Shown: positions 1 through 7,340 of the stretch, one piece after another | Numbering within the stretch: the first letter of the stretch is position 1 | Layout of the letters: each line of letters opens with the position of its first letter | NCBI GenBank assembly: GCA_003140705.1 | Contig: PLKU01000393.1 | Coordinates: forward strand, 1 to 13,163 | Source: Acidobacteriaceae bacterium | GTDB taxonomy: Bacteria > Acidobacteriota > Terriglobia > Terriglobales > Acidobacteriaceae | Direction: 5' to 3' | Length of the DNA stretch: 13,163 bases | Notes under the pieces: model-generated | What the model was told of the DNA's origin: nothing | Database searches by the model: none | Seen by the model: only the letters and a program-made list of their open reading frames with translations | Program-made: the position numbers and the translations under genes

Positions 1-1231
1 CTAGCAGCAACGACATGGACATGAAAAAATAGCCAGCGCGCGAATTGCCTGTCATCGCTTGCAACAGGCCAACCAGCCATGTACCGGCAAACCCGCCCAA
101 AGCCCCACAGCTATTAATGAGAGCGATCACCTCTCCTGCAACGTTCATCGGAAGCATTTCAGGAATAATCGCAAAAAATGGCCCGTAGGGCGCATACATC
201 GCGGCGCCGGCAAGAATCAAAAAGGCATACGCCAACCAGAAATTGTGCCCAGCCGTCATATACGAGACAAAAAGCGCCCCCCCTCCGAGTACCATGAATG
301 GCCAAACATAGTTTTTCCGGCTGAGCGTCCGATCTGAGAAATGCCCCACCCCCAGCATCACAACAATTGCCAGCAGAAAGGGAACCGCGTTCAGCAGCCC
401 GACAGTCTCAATCCCTCGAGCCGATCCCGCGCGAATCATTGTAGGAAGCCACAGCACGAATCCATAGATGCCCGCGCTCCAGAAGAAATAGTTCGTGCAC
501 AACAGCACCACGCCTGGCAAACGAAGAGTCGCTTGAAAGTTAGCCACATGCGGAATTGTCAATTGTTCGAGTTCGAGCTTAGACGCAAGCTGATCGCAGC
601 ATTCCTTGCTAAGCCACAGAGCCTGGTGTGGTCGGTCACGGACCACAACCAGCCAGACGAATGCCCACAACACGGAAGGAATCCCTTCAAGGACAAAGGT
701 CATCTGCCAGCCAACCGCCTTGATCAAGTACCCGGTAACAGCGGACATCCACAAGACCGTGGCGGGATTCCCGAGAATGAAGATCGCGTTCGCCCGCGAC
801 CGTTCCGCGCGGGTAAACCAGCTTGTCAACAGAATCAGAATCGACGGAAAGATCACGCTCTCCGCCACACCCAGAAGAAGCCGATCCAGCGCCAGTAGCC
901 AGAATTCTCGTATCACCCCCGTTAAGGCCGCGAGCACGCCCCAACTTAGAAGTGCAAAGAACACAAGCCGTGCAGCGCTATTGCGTCGCACATATGCTGC
1001 TCCCGGTATTTGAAAAAGAAAGTATCCGAGAAAGAAGAGCGACCCTAGAAAGGCAGACCTGGAATCACTGATATGGAGTGTCTGTGCAAGTCCAGCCGCT
1101 GCGCCAAAACCATAATTCGCTCGGTCGAGATAAGCAAGACTATAGGTGACAAAAACCGCGGGCATGAGATAAACCCAACGCCGCCGCAAACCCGGCAATT
1201 GCACCGCCGAGTTTTGCGCACCCTCATCCAC
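1..1231 (-). CDS. MFS sugar-acid transporter (ACS family), 3' end beyond the window
   Basis: This frame is open without a stop from about 1270 down to base 1, so the gene is intact here and continues off the left edge; about 410 codons are visible. The protein is a polytopic membrane permease of the major facilitator superfamily, anion:cation symporter branch (hexuronate/glucarate/galactonate type). The first helix reads VFVTYSLAYLDRANYGFG, the family's N-terminal signature. Later come VVRDRPHQALWLSKE (end of the N-terminal half), a cytoplasmic loop with GHFSDRT, and a late helix with ALGGFAGTWLVG. There is no ATG at the expected start. GTG at 1231 is chosen because it leaves a short cytoplasmic tail; TTG at 1252 is the alternative, and ATG 1165 would cut into the tail before helix 1. 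No strong ribosome site is visible. Its divergent neighbour is a sugar-acid dehydratase, so the likely substrate is an aldonate or uronate (inference). Confidence 0.88.
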   Translation of the reverse strand, partial: MDEGAQNSAVQLPGLRRRWVYLMPAVFVTYSLAYLDRANYGFGAAAGLAQTLHISDSRSAFLGSLFFLGYFLFQIPGAAYVRRNSAARLVFFALLSWGVLAALTGVIREFWLLALDRLLLGVAESVIFPSILILLTSWFTRAERSRANAIFILGNPATVLWMSAVTGYLIKAVGWQMTFVLEGIPSVLWAFVWLVVVRDRPHQALWLSKECCDQLASKLELEQLTIPHVANFQATLRLPGVVLLCTNYFFWSAGIYGFVLWLPTMIRAGSARGIETVGLLNAVPFLLAIVVMLGVGHFSDRTLSRKNYVWPFMVLGGGALFVSYMTAGHNFWLAYAFLILAGAAMYAPYGPFFAIIPEMLPMNVAGEVIALINSCGALGGFAGTWLVGLLQAMTGNSRAGYFFMSMSLLL

Positions 1232-1263
1232 CCAAGCTTTATAGCATCTCAAGGTCGAGCTAC

Positions 1264-1289
1264 ACCAACAGCGAGTTGGTCACTATACT
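1264..1289. promoter_or_regulatory. Divergent promoter with candidate operator between transporter and dehydratase
   Basis: The inverted repeat ACCAAC-AGCGA-GTTGGT (1264-1280) has perfect 6-bp arms. Beside it, ACTATACT (1282-1289) contains a plus-strand -10 (TATACT, 1284-1289) and a minus-strand -10 (TATAGT, 1287-1282) on the same bases. The repeat would fall between -35 and -10 of the rightward promoter and just downstream of the leftward -10, a normal place for a repressor controlling both genes. No good -35 is visible for either direction. The GntR regulator at 4359 is the obvious candidate ligand-responsive binder (inference). Confidence 0.45.
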
Positions 1290-1292
1290 TGA

Positions 1293-1406
1293 GGTGGAAA
1301 GGGCCTTCCCATCTCAATTCCCTCTCTTAGTTCGGTTCTGGAGACAGCGGACCCCAGTCTGCTAAACGTCGCCACTCATGCGCAGGGTCCAGCCGGTGTC
1401 CTGCCA
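1293..1406 (+). other. Probable N-terminal coding extension of the dehydratase with no canonical start
   Basis: The dehydratase frame is open from 1293, just after a TGA at 1290. Codons 1365-1406 read [14 protein letters not shown], which matches the N-terminus of E. coli YjhG/YagF as I remember it (VRTHADGPDGELP) directly ahead of the shared (S/T)AEML. These bases are therefore very likely translated. No ATG, GTG or TTG lies in this frame between 1293 and 1406. ATC at 1311 or ATT at 1317, behind GAGGTGGAAAGG (1291-1302), would give about 651-653 residues, close to the 655 of YjhG. CTG at 1338 is a further option. An ancestral start lost by mutation is the alternative reading. Confidence 0.6.
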
Positions 1407-3272
1407 TTGTCCGCGGAGATGCTGCTCACTCAGCCTTCTGGAAATCTGTTTGGCCTAAGCCAGAATGCCGGCATGGGCTGGGATCCCAACCGCCTCCTCG
1501 ACCCTGAGTTTCTGATCCTCAGCACCCATGGTGGCTTACGCACCGACAATGGAGAGCCCGTTGCTCTTGGCTTTCATACCGGACATTGGGAGGTCGGCCT
1601 CTTGGTAGCAGCGGCCGCCCGCGAACTGAAGGCGCTGCACGCCGTTCCCTTTGCCGGCGCATGCACTGATCCTTGCGATGGCCGCACCCAGGGCACTGCC
1701 GGCATGATGGACTCCCTGCCTTTCCGCAACGACGCTGCAATCGTGTTTCGCCGCCTCATGCGTTCTCTGCCCACCAGCAAGGGAGTAATCGGCATTGCGA
1801 CCTGCGACAAGGGGTTGCCGGCAATGATGATGGCGCTGGCATCCTCAGGGAAGAGTCCTTCCGTTCTGGTTCCCGGAGGGGTCACGCTTCTCCCGGAATC
1901 CGGTGAAGATGCTGGAAAAGTCCAGACCATCGGTGCGCGCTTCGCGCAAAATCAGATCACGTTGGAGTATGCTGCCGAAATCGGTTGCCGCGCTTGCGCA
2001 TCTCCAGGTGGAGGCTGTCAGTTCTTGGGCACCGCGGCAACCTCACAGGTGGTTGCCGAGGCACTCGGGCTTGCATTGCCCCACACCGCGCTCGGGCCCT
2101 CGGGCCAGCCCATCTGGCTCGACGCCGCGCGTCGAGCAGGCCGCGCCATCTTGCGCCTCCATCAGCTGGGCCTCGGCACTGACCAGATTCTGACACAATC
2201 GGCAATCCGCAACTCGATGGTCGTCCATGCTGCGTTCGGCGGATCGACAAATCTTCTCTTGCATATTCCCGCCATAGCGTATGCGGCAGGCCTGCAACGA
2301 CCCACGGCCGCCGACTGGGCTGAAGTCAATCGCATGGTGCCGCGGCTGGTCGATGCACTACCCAACGGTCCTCGAAACTTCGCGACGGTCCAGGTCTTTC
2401 TTGCAGGTGGCGTACCAGAGGTCATGCTGCACCTGCGAGCAGCCGGGCTCATCGACACGAGCGCGAAAACCGTTTCAGGACAAACGATCGATGCGTCTCT
2501 CGATTGGTGGCAACAGAGTCCCCGACGCCACGAACTCCGCCGCGTCCTCAAAGAGCGCGATGGCATTGATCCCGATGATGTCATCATGTCGCCCAATCGG
2601 GCCCGCTCCAGCGGACTCACCTCTACAATTTGTTTTCCTATGGGCAATCTTGCACCGGAGGGCTCGGTCATTAAAAGCACCGCCATTGACTCCTCGCTCG
2701 TCAATGAGAACAACGTCTATAGCCATGTTGGCCCCGCCAAAGTCTTTACTTCTGAAGAATTGGCAATCCTGGCCATCAAGACCGGCAAAGTTGCGCACGG
2801 CGATGTGGTTGTCCTCATCTGTGGAGGACCCGCAGGTGCGGGTATGCAGGAGATCTATCAGATCACCGCGGCGCTCAAACAGCTTCCCCACTGCAAGCAT
2901 GTGGCAGTCTTGACCGATGCGCGTTTCAGCGGTGTCTCCACCGGGGCATGCGTTGGCCATATCTCTCCAGAAGCACTTGCAGGTGGCCCCATCGGAAAAG
3001 TTCAGGAAGGCGATCAGATCGAAATCGTGATCGATCGCGCAACCCTCTTCGGCTCAGTCAATCTAATTGGAGATACAGGTTCGGTCTTCGGTGCCGAAGC
3101 GGGCTCGCACCTGCTCGCCGAGCGGAAGCTTCGAACCGACCTGCGTCCTCACCCGTTGTTGCCCGATGATACTCGCCTTTGGGCCGCATTGGTGCAGGCC
3201 AGCGGCGGTGTCTGGGGAGGCTGTGTGTACAACGTCGACGAGATCATTGCCAAGTTGGAGGAGCGCAAGTGA
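1407..3272 (+). CDS. IlvD/Edd-family sugar-acid dehydratase, YjhG/YagF (D-xylonate dehydratase) type
   Basis: This cytoplasmic Fe-S enzyme removes water from an aldonate, most likely D-xylonate or a related pentonate, to give the 2-keto-3-deoxy acid. Counted from TTG 1407, the cluster and active-site signatures are [11 protein letters not shown] (about 88-97), TCDKGLP (132-138, with the lysine expected to be carbamylated) and [10 protein letters not shown] (201-210). Family blocks [38 protein letters not shown] and [13 protein letters not shown] follow in order. Similarity to YjhG/YagF runs over the whole length, which separates it from IlvD (dihydroxyacid) and Edd (6-phosphogluconate) enzymes. 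TTG 1407 is the first conventional start but has no ribosome site and would drop conserved residues; see the extension at 1293-1406. The stop overlaps the next gene by four bases, implying translational coupling. Dehydratase family is sure; exact substrate is inferred. Confidence 0.92.
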   Translation: MSAEMLLTQPSGNLFGLSQNAGMGWDPNRLLDPEFLILSTHGGLRTDNGEPVALGFHTGHWEVGLLVAAAARELKALHAVPFAGACTDPCDGRTQGTAGMMDSLPFRNDAAIVFRRLMRSLPTSKGVIGIATCDKGLPAMMMALASSGKSPSVLVPGGVTLLPESGEDAGKVQTIGARFAQNQITLEYAAEIGCRACASPGGGCQFLGTAATSQVVAEALGLALPHTALGPSGQPIWLDAARRAGRAILRLHQLGLGTDQILTQSAIRNSMVVHAAFGGSTNLLLHIPAIAYAAGLQRPTAADWAEVNRMVPRLVDALPNGPRNFATVQVFLAGGVPEVMLHLRAAGLIDTSAKTVSGQTIDASLDWWQQSPRRHELRRVLKERDGIDPDDVIMSPNRARSSGLTSTICFPMGNLAPEGSVIKSTAIDSSLVNENNVYSHVGPAKVFTSEELAILAIKTGKVAHGDVVVLICGGPAGAGMQEIYQITAALKQLPHCKHVAVLTDARFSGVSTGACVGHISPEALAGGPIGKVQEGDQIEIVIDRATLFGSVNLIGDTGSVFGAEAGSHLLAERKLRTDLRPHPLLPDDTRLWAALVQASGGVWGGCVYNVDEIIAKLEERK

Positions 3273-4126
3273 AGCTTTACAGAAGTCAAAAAGGGCCCTT
3301 CGTTGAGAAGGACGGAACCTACTACCGAGTTCCCGCCACCTCATGGGATGCGCTGATCACGCATGACAATCTGCAAGCGTATCTACTCTCAATCATCGAC
3401 CAGGGAAAGACTTCGAATGATTTCGCATCCCCTCAAATCCTGGCTCCCATTGGAAATCAGGAGGTGTGGGCTGCGGGCGTTACGTATTACCGCAGTCGCA
3501 GCGCACGAATGGAAGAGTCAAAGAGCGCGGGCGGGAGTGATTTCTATGATCGGGTCTATGCAGCCGAGCGTCCAGAGTTGTTTTTCAAGGGCACAGCAAG
3601 CCGGGTAGCGGGTCCCGGAGGCCAGGTTCGAATTCGCAGCGACGCATCGTGGTCAGTTCCCGAGCCGGAGCTCACCCTCGTGATCAATCCTCGAGGACAA
3701 ATCATCGGATACACAGTGGGCAACGACATGAGCTCGCGTGACATTGAAGGAGAAAATCCGCTCTACCTGCCCCAGGCAAAGGTTTATGACCGCAGCTGCG
3801 CCTTGGGCCCTTGTGTCCTCATTGGCGATGACGCTCTACCCTCCTCAACCTCCATACAGCTCGAGATCCTTCGCAACGGCCATAGTGAGTTTTCCGGCTT
3901 AACGACGTTGGCCGAACTAAAGCGCACCCCCGCGACCCTCGTCGAGTACCTGTTCCGTGACAACACCTTTCCATTTGGCACGTTTCTGCTCACCGGGACA
4001 GGCATTGTCCCACCCGACTCATTCACACTGGCCGTGGGAGATCGGATTCGGATCACTATCGACCCAATTGGTACGTTGGAAAACGAAGTGATTCAAGGTA
4101 GCAAACGTCAAATTGACCCTGTTTAG
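3269..4126 (+). CDS. FAH-family 2-keto-3-deoxy-pentonate dehydratase-like protein (KdaD/XylX type)
   Basis: This 285-residue protein has the fumarylacetoacetate hydrolase fold. The KdaD branch features are [15 protein letters not shown] (70-84), [15 protein letters not shown] (93-107), PEPEL (131-135), [21 protein letters not shown] (151-171) and LTGTGIVP. Residues E132, E134 and D153 have the spacing I recall for the metal ligands of the Sulfolobus 2-keto-3-deoxy-arabinonate dehydratase. The expected reaction is dehydration of a 2-keto-3-deoxy-pentonate to 2-oxoglutarate semialdehyde, the step after the upstream dehydratase. GTG 3269 is chosen because it follows GGAGGAG at good spacing and forms GTGA with the preceding stop; reading further upstream would overlap the dehydratase. 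A diketo-deoxy-fuconate or -rhamnonate hydrolase, also of this fold, is less likely given the [10 protein letters not shown] block. Confidence 0.87.
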   Translation: MKLYRSQKGPFVEKDGTYYRVPATSWDALITHDNLQAYLLSIIDQGKTSNDFASPQILAPIGNQEVWAAGVTYYRSRSARMEESKSAGGSDFYDRVYAAERPELFFKGTASRVAGPGGQVRIRSDASWSVPEPELTLVINPRGQIIGYTVGNDMSSRDIEGENPLYLPQAKVYDRSCALGPCVLIGDDALPSSTSIQLEILRNGHSEFSGLTTLAELKRTPATLVEYLFRDNTFPFGTFLLTGTGIVPPDSFTLAVGDRIRITIDPIGTLENEVIQGSKRQIDPV

Positions 4127-4259
4127 CCAGAAAACAAAGGCACTTGTGCCAGGAAATCCGTCGAAGTTTCTGCCATCCCGAACCGTCAGACCGGCCACCT
4201 CCTCTCCTGTCCTAACGTCTTCTGGAGGTCAGACCGCCGGCGCGGCCCGTTGTGGAATC

Positions 4260-4280
4260 CACCAACCACTTTCTTTGGTG
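4260..4280. promoter_or_regulatory. Inverted repeat ahead of the GntR gene (candidate autoregulatory operator)
   Basis: In the 232-bp gap between the FAH gene and the GntR gene, CACCAA (4260-4265) and TTGGTG (4275-4280) form 6-bp inverted arms around nine bases. The CCAA...TTGG core resembles the repeat at 1264-1280 but is spaced 2 bp wider, so identity of the binding site is uncertain. I see no convincing -35/-10 pair and no T-tailed hairpin in this gap. Confidence 0.3.
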
Positions 4281-4358
4281 AATGGGCAAAATCGTCTGCC
4301 GGTGCTACCCTCAGTATGTGGGCGGAAGCCTCACATTTTGCATGAGGATTTGTGCGCT

Positions 4359-5114
4359 ATGCAAGCTGACAAGGCGGGGATTCTCGACACTCAATTAACG
4401 GCTCAAGTGGTCAACCACATACGGGCAAAGATAGAAGATGGCACGCTGCAACCCGGCGACAGAATTCCTCCGGAGCGAGAATTTGCCAAGATGCTCAAAA
4501 TCAGCCGCGCCAGTCTGCGAACCGGTATCGGATACCTGGCCGCAATGGGTGTGATGAAAGTGCGCCACGGCGTGGGAACCTTTGTCGCGGATGGTCCGCC
4601 GGAGATTGGAAAGTCGTCCCTCGGATTGCTTGGCGCATTGCACGGATTCAAACACTGGCAGATGTTTGAGGTTCGCAAGCTCATCGAGACGAGTCTTGCG
4701 GCTCTTGCTGCCGAGCGCGGAAAAGAAGAACAACTTACAGTGCTTGCGGAAGAATTGGCCGAGATGTATGCCACCATCGACGATCCTGCGCAATACCTGA
4801 TTCACGATGTCCGATTTCACAGGACCATCGCTGAAGCCTCCGGCAATCCCATCCTGGCCGCGTTGATGGAGACGGTCTCAACCGCCCTCTACGACGAGCG
4901 ACGCAAGACCGCCCAGCGCGCACGAGACCGCAAGAACTCTCTCGAGGCGCACCGGGAGATCTACCGCGCAATTCGCGAAGGCCGCCCCAATGAAGCGCGC
5001 CTCGCCATGGAACGCCACCTGCAATCCGCGGAGAGCGAGTTGGCCGCTGAGACGCCATTGAAGGTCGGCAAACCAAGGCGTGATCGAAAGGCGAAGGATC
5101 CAGTTTCAGTCTGA
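4359..5114 (+). CDS. GntR-family transcriptional regulator with FCD ligand domain
   Basis: This 251-residue DNA-binding regulator has an N-terminal winged helix: TAQVVNHIRAKIEDGTLQPG, then IPPEREFAKMLKISRASLR, then GVMKVRHGVGTFV (about residues 14-78). The helical FCD domain follows (about 97-235), with the metal/ligand residues in HDVRFHRTIAEASGNP, EAHREIYRAI and AMERHL. FCD regulators usually bind sugar acids or organic acids and are released from DNA by them. The position at the end of the sugar-acid set fits a pathway-specific repressor of the divergent transporter and dehydratase genes. ATG 4359 is chosen because GAGGA (4344-4348) lies upstream and the winged helix begins soon after; the frame is open back to 4113, but that extra sequence looks non-coding. 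The C-terminal tail is lysine/arginine rich (KPRRDRKAKD). Confidence 0.9.
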   Translation: MQADKAGILDTQLTAQVVNHIRAKIEDGTLQPGDRIPPEREFAKMLKISRASLRTGIGYLAAMGVMKVRHGVGTFVADGPPEIGKSSLGLLGALHGFKHWQMFEVRKLIETSLAALAAERGKEEQLTVLAEELAEMYATIDDPAQYLIHDVRFHRTIAEASGNPILAALMETVSTALYDERRKTAQRARDRKNSLEAHREIYRAIREGRPNEARLAMERHLQSAESELAAETPLKVGKPRRDRKAKDPVSV

Positions 5115-5151
5115 AGGCCCGACTCTCACCAACCTTGCAGAACAAGCCTTT

Positions 5152-6690
5152 CTACGCCAGCTCAACCTTCAGCGTAATGCCTGCATCCGAGATTCTCTCC
5201 TCGGGCATTTCGACCTTTAATGAAGCCTCGTCTTGCTTCCACTTGAGCTCACCCTTGTGGCCAAGCAGTTCCACGTTGCGAACCTTTCCCGGATTCTGCG
5301 CGCTAGCCAGACCAAGTGCATGCACCTCAGCGGCCTTCGTGGGCCAACCCATGACAAATGCATAGATTGCGCTGTTCTTGGTGGTGAAGCGGACATCCTC
5401 GGCAGTCAGATCCTTCTTCTTGTCCTCGTTGAAGTTGCCGGTTTCGATCTTGACCAGTGTCGACGGACCTTCGCCGTAGATCTTCCACGGTCGAGTGCCG
5501 TAAATGCCATCGCTGTTCACGGCCATCCATGCAGTGATGCCCTCAAGCGTCGTCATCTCCTCGAGGTCCAATTCACCTGAATTGGGCAACGGGAAATTCA
5601 GCAGCAGGTTGCCATTCTTACTCACAATGTCGGTGAGTAAGTCGATCACCTTCTTGGCCGACTTGTATTGCTGGCCCCGCTTGTAATGCCACTGCCCGAT
5701 GCAGGTGTCCGTTTGCCACGGGTTCGCCGCAATCCCGTCCGATACGCCACGCTCATGATCCAGCAGGCAGGTGCCAATGGCACAATCGGAGCTCTCCTTC
5801 GTGGTGTAAACCGCCTCCGTCGCGCCCCCATGCAACTGCGCGCTCACGTTGTAGAGGTGCGAAACCATCTTCAGTCCATAATCTTCGAACGGAAGGTGAC
5901 CGTCGCTGTAAAGCAGGTCAGGCTGATACTTGTCGATCAGGTCCGTCATGCGATCAAGATAATGACGCTTCCACGAATCCGGAATACCATCGTCGTCCCA
6001 ATCGAGCTTTTCAATGAACCGCGCGCAATCGGCATCATGATACAGGTCCGCGAAATTCGGATCGACTCCGTCATAGGAAACCCCGGCCAGCGGCCCTGCC
6101 TTGTCGGCTCCATGGCTCACGGCCCACCACTTGTAACTGATCCAAAGATGCTCGCTCACCCCGAAACGCAATCCCTCGTTCCTCGCGGCCTTTTCCCAAG
6201 TCCCTACAATATCTCTCTTGGGGCCCATTTTGACCGCGTTCCAGCGCGTGTACTTTGAATCCCAAAGGTCGAAGTTATCGTGGTGCACACCCATGCTCAC
6301 GAAATATTTCGCGCCTGCCTTCTTGTACAAGCTCATCAGATGTTCCGGGGCCCACTTTGCGGCCTTCCAGTCGTTTACAAGATCCTTGTATCCAACCTTG
6401 GACGGGTGACCGTAAGTCTCAACATGGTACAAGTACTGCTCCGAACCCTCCATGTACATGTTCCGGGCGTACCAATCCCCCTGTTCGATAGCCGATTGGG
6501 GACCCCAGTGAGACCAAATCCCAAATTTCGCGTCGCGAAACCAGTCAGGAATCCGGTAGCTCTGCAAGGACTTGCGAGTAGGCAGGAAGTTAGAACCCTG
6601 GCCAGCCTGACCCGCCGCAAACCTTGAAAGTGCTAGAGCGGAATATGCGCCGCCCATCAGTTGGAGTAATTCGCGCCTGTTCAACGCCAT
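5152..6690 (-). CDS. GH29 alpha-L-fucosidase, probably exported
   Basis: This 512-residue glycoside hydrolase would release alpha-linked L-fucose from glycans. The N-terminus NRRELLQLMGGAYSALALS has a twin-arginine pair and hydrophobic core, suggesting Tat export to the periplasm or outside. GH29 landmarks are KFGIWSHWGPQS (55-66), WKAAKWAPEHLMSLYKKAGAKY (108-129), HHDNFDLWDS (136-145), PDLLYSDG (257-264, with D263 as the expected nucleophile) and GNLLLNFPLPNSGEL (360-373). An acidic stretch WDDDGIPDSW (231-240) resembles a calcium-loop motif and is not typical of short GH29 enzymes. ATG 6690 follows AAAGGA. It is 82 bp downstream of the RbsD/FucU-like gene in the same direction, so the two probably form one transcript. 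Its 3' end faces the GntR gene with only 37 bp between and no terminator seen. Confidence 0.9.
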   Translation of the reverse strand: MALNRRELLQLMGGAYSALALSRFAAGQAGQGSNFLPTRKSLQSYRIPDWFRDAKFGIWSHWGPQSAIEQGDWYARNMYMEGSEQYLYHVETYGHPSKVGYKDLVNDWKAAKWAPEHLMSLYKKAGAKYFVSMGVHHDNFDLWDSKYTRWNAVKMGPKRDIVGTWEKAARNEGLRFGVSEHLWISYKWWAVSHGADKAGPLAGVSYDGVDPNFADLYHDADCARFIEKLDWDDDGIPDSWKRHYLDRMTDLIDKYQPDLLYSDGHLPFEDYGLKMVSHLYNVSAQLHGGATEAVYTTKESSDCAIGTCLLDHERGVSDGIAANPWQTDTCIGQWHYKRGQQYKSAKKVIDLLTDIVSKNGNLLLNFPLPNSGELDLEEMTTLEGITAWMAVNSDGIYGTRPWKIYGEGPSTLVKIETGNFNEDKKKDLTAEDVRFTTKNSAIYAFVMGWPTKAAEVHALGLASAQNPGKVRNVELLGHKGELKWKQDEASLKVEMPEERISDAGITLKVELA

Positions 6691-6772
6691 TCCGAGTTCA
6701 TTCCTTTCAGGGTCTTGTTCCTGCCAAAAGACAAGGGCCGTGGTTTCTCGGCGTCCTTTAAGTTGGCCCGGA

Positions 6773-7273
6773 CTATCCGGGAACCGAAGCGAGCATGGCC
6801 TGTCGGAGCCGCACTTCCGCTTCGGCGTTCCAGTAGCCGCAATCCAGTTCGAAGAAAACCGATGTGTACGGAATCGTCATCTTCGTCTTGATCACAAAGA
6901 TCCGGAAAACCTCGCCAGATTGGTCGACCTTGGCAATGATCTGCTCATGCAACATGCACTTCACGCCCAAGCCGTACAGCGCCGCATCCAGGTTTCGCCT
7001 GTAGTCCGCGACGCCCGGCGCATCATTCTCCGGGACAAATCCAAGCTCCGAATCGACATAGATATTTGCCCGAACATGGCCGAAAGCAGCAATTGCATCC
7101 CTGACCATCTGGACCACGTAAAGCTGATCCTCGTCGGTGACTACGGTTTCGATCCCAGGCCTCGATTGAGTGGGATACGCCGAGTCAGCAACCACGATCC
7201 AATTGCGATGCCCGAACAACGGCAAAAGTTCATCGAATCGGCGCCTCCATTCGGAGGCAATAGGGTCCTTCAT
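6773..7273 (-). CDS. RbsD/FucU-family sugar mutarotase-like protein
   Basis: This 166-residue protein resembles the RbsD/FucU family, which interconverts sugar ring forms or anomers (ribose, L-fucose) so kinases or dehydrogenases get the form they use. The N-terminal block LLPLFGHRNWIVVADSAYP (about 16-34) matches the family pattern of a GH dipeptide followed by a buried strand and an Asp, giving H22 and D30 as likely catalytic residues. IKTKMTIPYTS (128-138) carries the expected late tyrosine (Y136). It is slightly longer than the usual 130-150 residues and is diverged. ATG 7273 is chosen: GGAG of TTGGAG sits at ideal spacing, whereas a TTG at 7288 is the start of that very ribosome site. 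Placement before a fucosidase suggests L-fucose as substrate (inference). Confidence 0.62.
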   Translation of the reverse strand: MKDPIASEWRRRFDELLPLFGHRNWIVVADSAYPTQSRPGIETVVTDEDQLYVVQMVRDAIAAFGHVRANIYVDSELGFVPENDAPGVADYRRNLDAALYGLGVKCMLHEQIIAKVDQSGEVFRIFVIKTKMTIPYTSVFFELDCGYWNAEAEVRLRQAMLASVPG

Positions 7274-7290
7274 TCCAGTCAACTCCAATG

Positions 7291-7306
7291 ATGTAATCGA
7301 TTACAT
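7291..7306. promoter_or_regulatory. LacI-type operator, perfect 16-bp palindrome
   Basis: ATGTAATCGATTACAT is fully self-complementary and has the central CG with flanking TGTAA/TTACA half sites typical of LacI/GalR-family operators. It lies 17 bp before the chosen start of the mutarotase-like gene and would cover the predicted transcription start, a repressing position. It should control the mutarotase-fucosidase transcript. No LacI-family gene is in this window. Confidence 0.65.
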
Positions 7307-7311
7307 GCCCG

Positions 7312-7338
7312 ATTCTAGCCGTCTTTGCGCCAGCGCAA
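7312..7338 (-). promoter_or_regulatory. Candidate promoter for the mutarotase-fucosidase unit, with second inverted repeat
   Basis: On the minus strand TTGCGC (7338-7333) and TAGAAT (7317-7312) stand 15 bp apart, a short but usable spacing, and predict a start inside the LacI-type palindrome. The -35 is part of a second inverted repeat, TTGCGCCAGCGCAA (7325-7338), with 6-bp arms and a 2-bp centre. It lies directly after the reductase stop and could be an activator or repressor site; its loop is too short for a good terminator. Confidence 0.35.
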
Positions 7339-7340
7339 TT

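Noticed and set aside
59..1071. Several rightward open frames across the left kilobase
   Set aside because: They are antisense to the uninterrupted MFS transporter frame, whose membrane helices and family motifs are clear; the rightward translations are rich in Arg, His and Pro and match nothing.
4139..4150. GGCACTTGTGCC as a terminator after the FAH gene
   Set aside because: The palindrome has only a 2-base centre or a 4-bp stem and no T-run; too weak for a terminator call.
4113..4358. N-terminal extension of the GntR regulator to 4113
   Set aside because: The extra 82 residues look like non-coding translation, lie before a well-placed ribosome site and ATG, and overlap the end of the FAH gene.
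5115..5151. Shared bidirectional terminator between the GntR and fucosidase genes
   Set aside because: The 37-bp convergent gap contains no stable inverted repeat or T-run.
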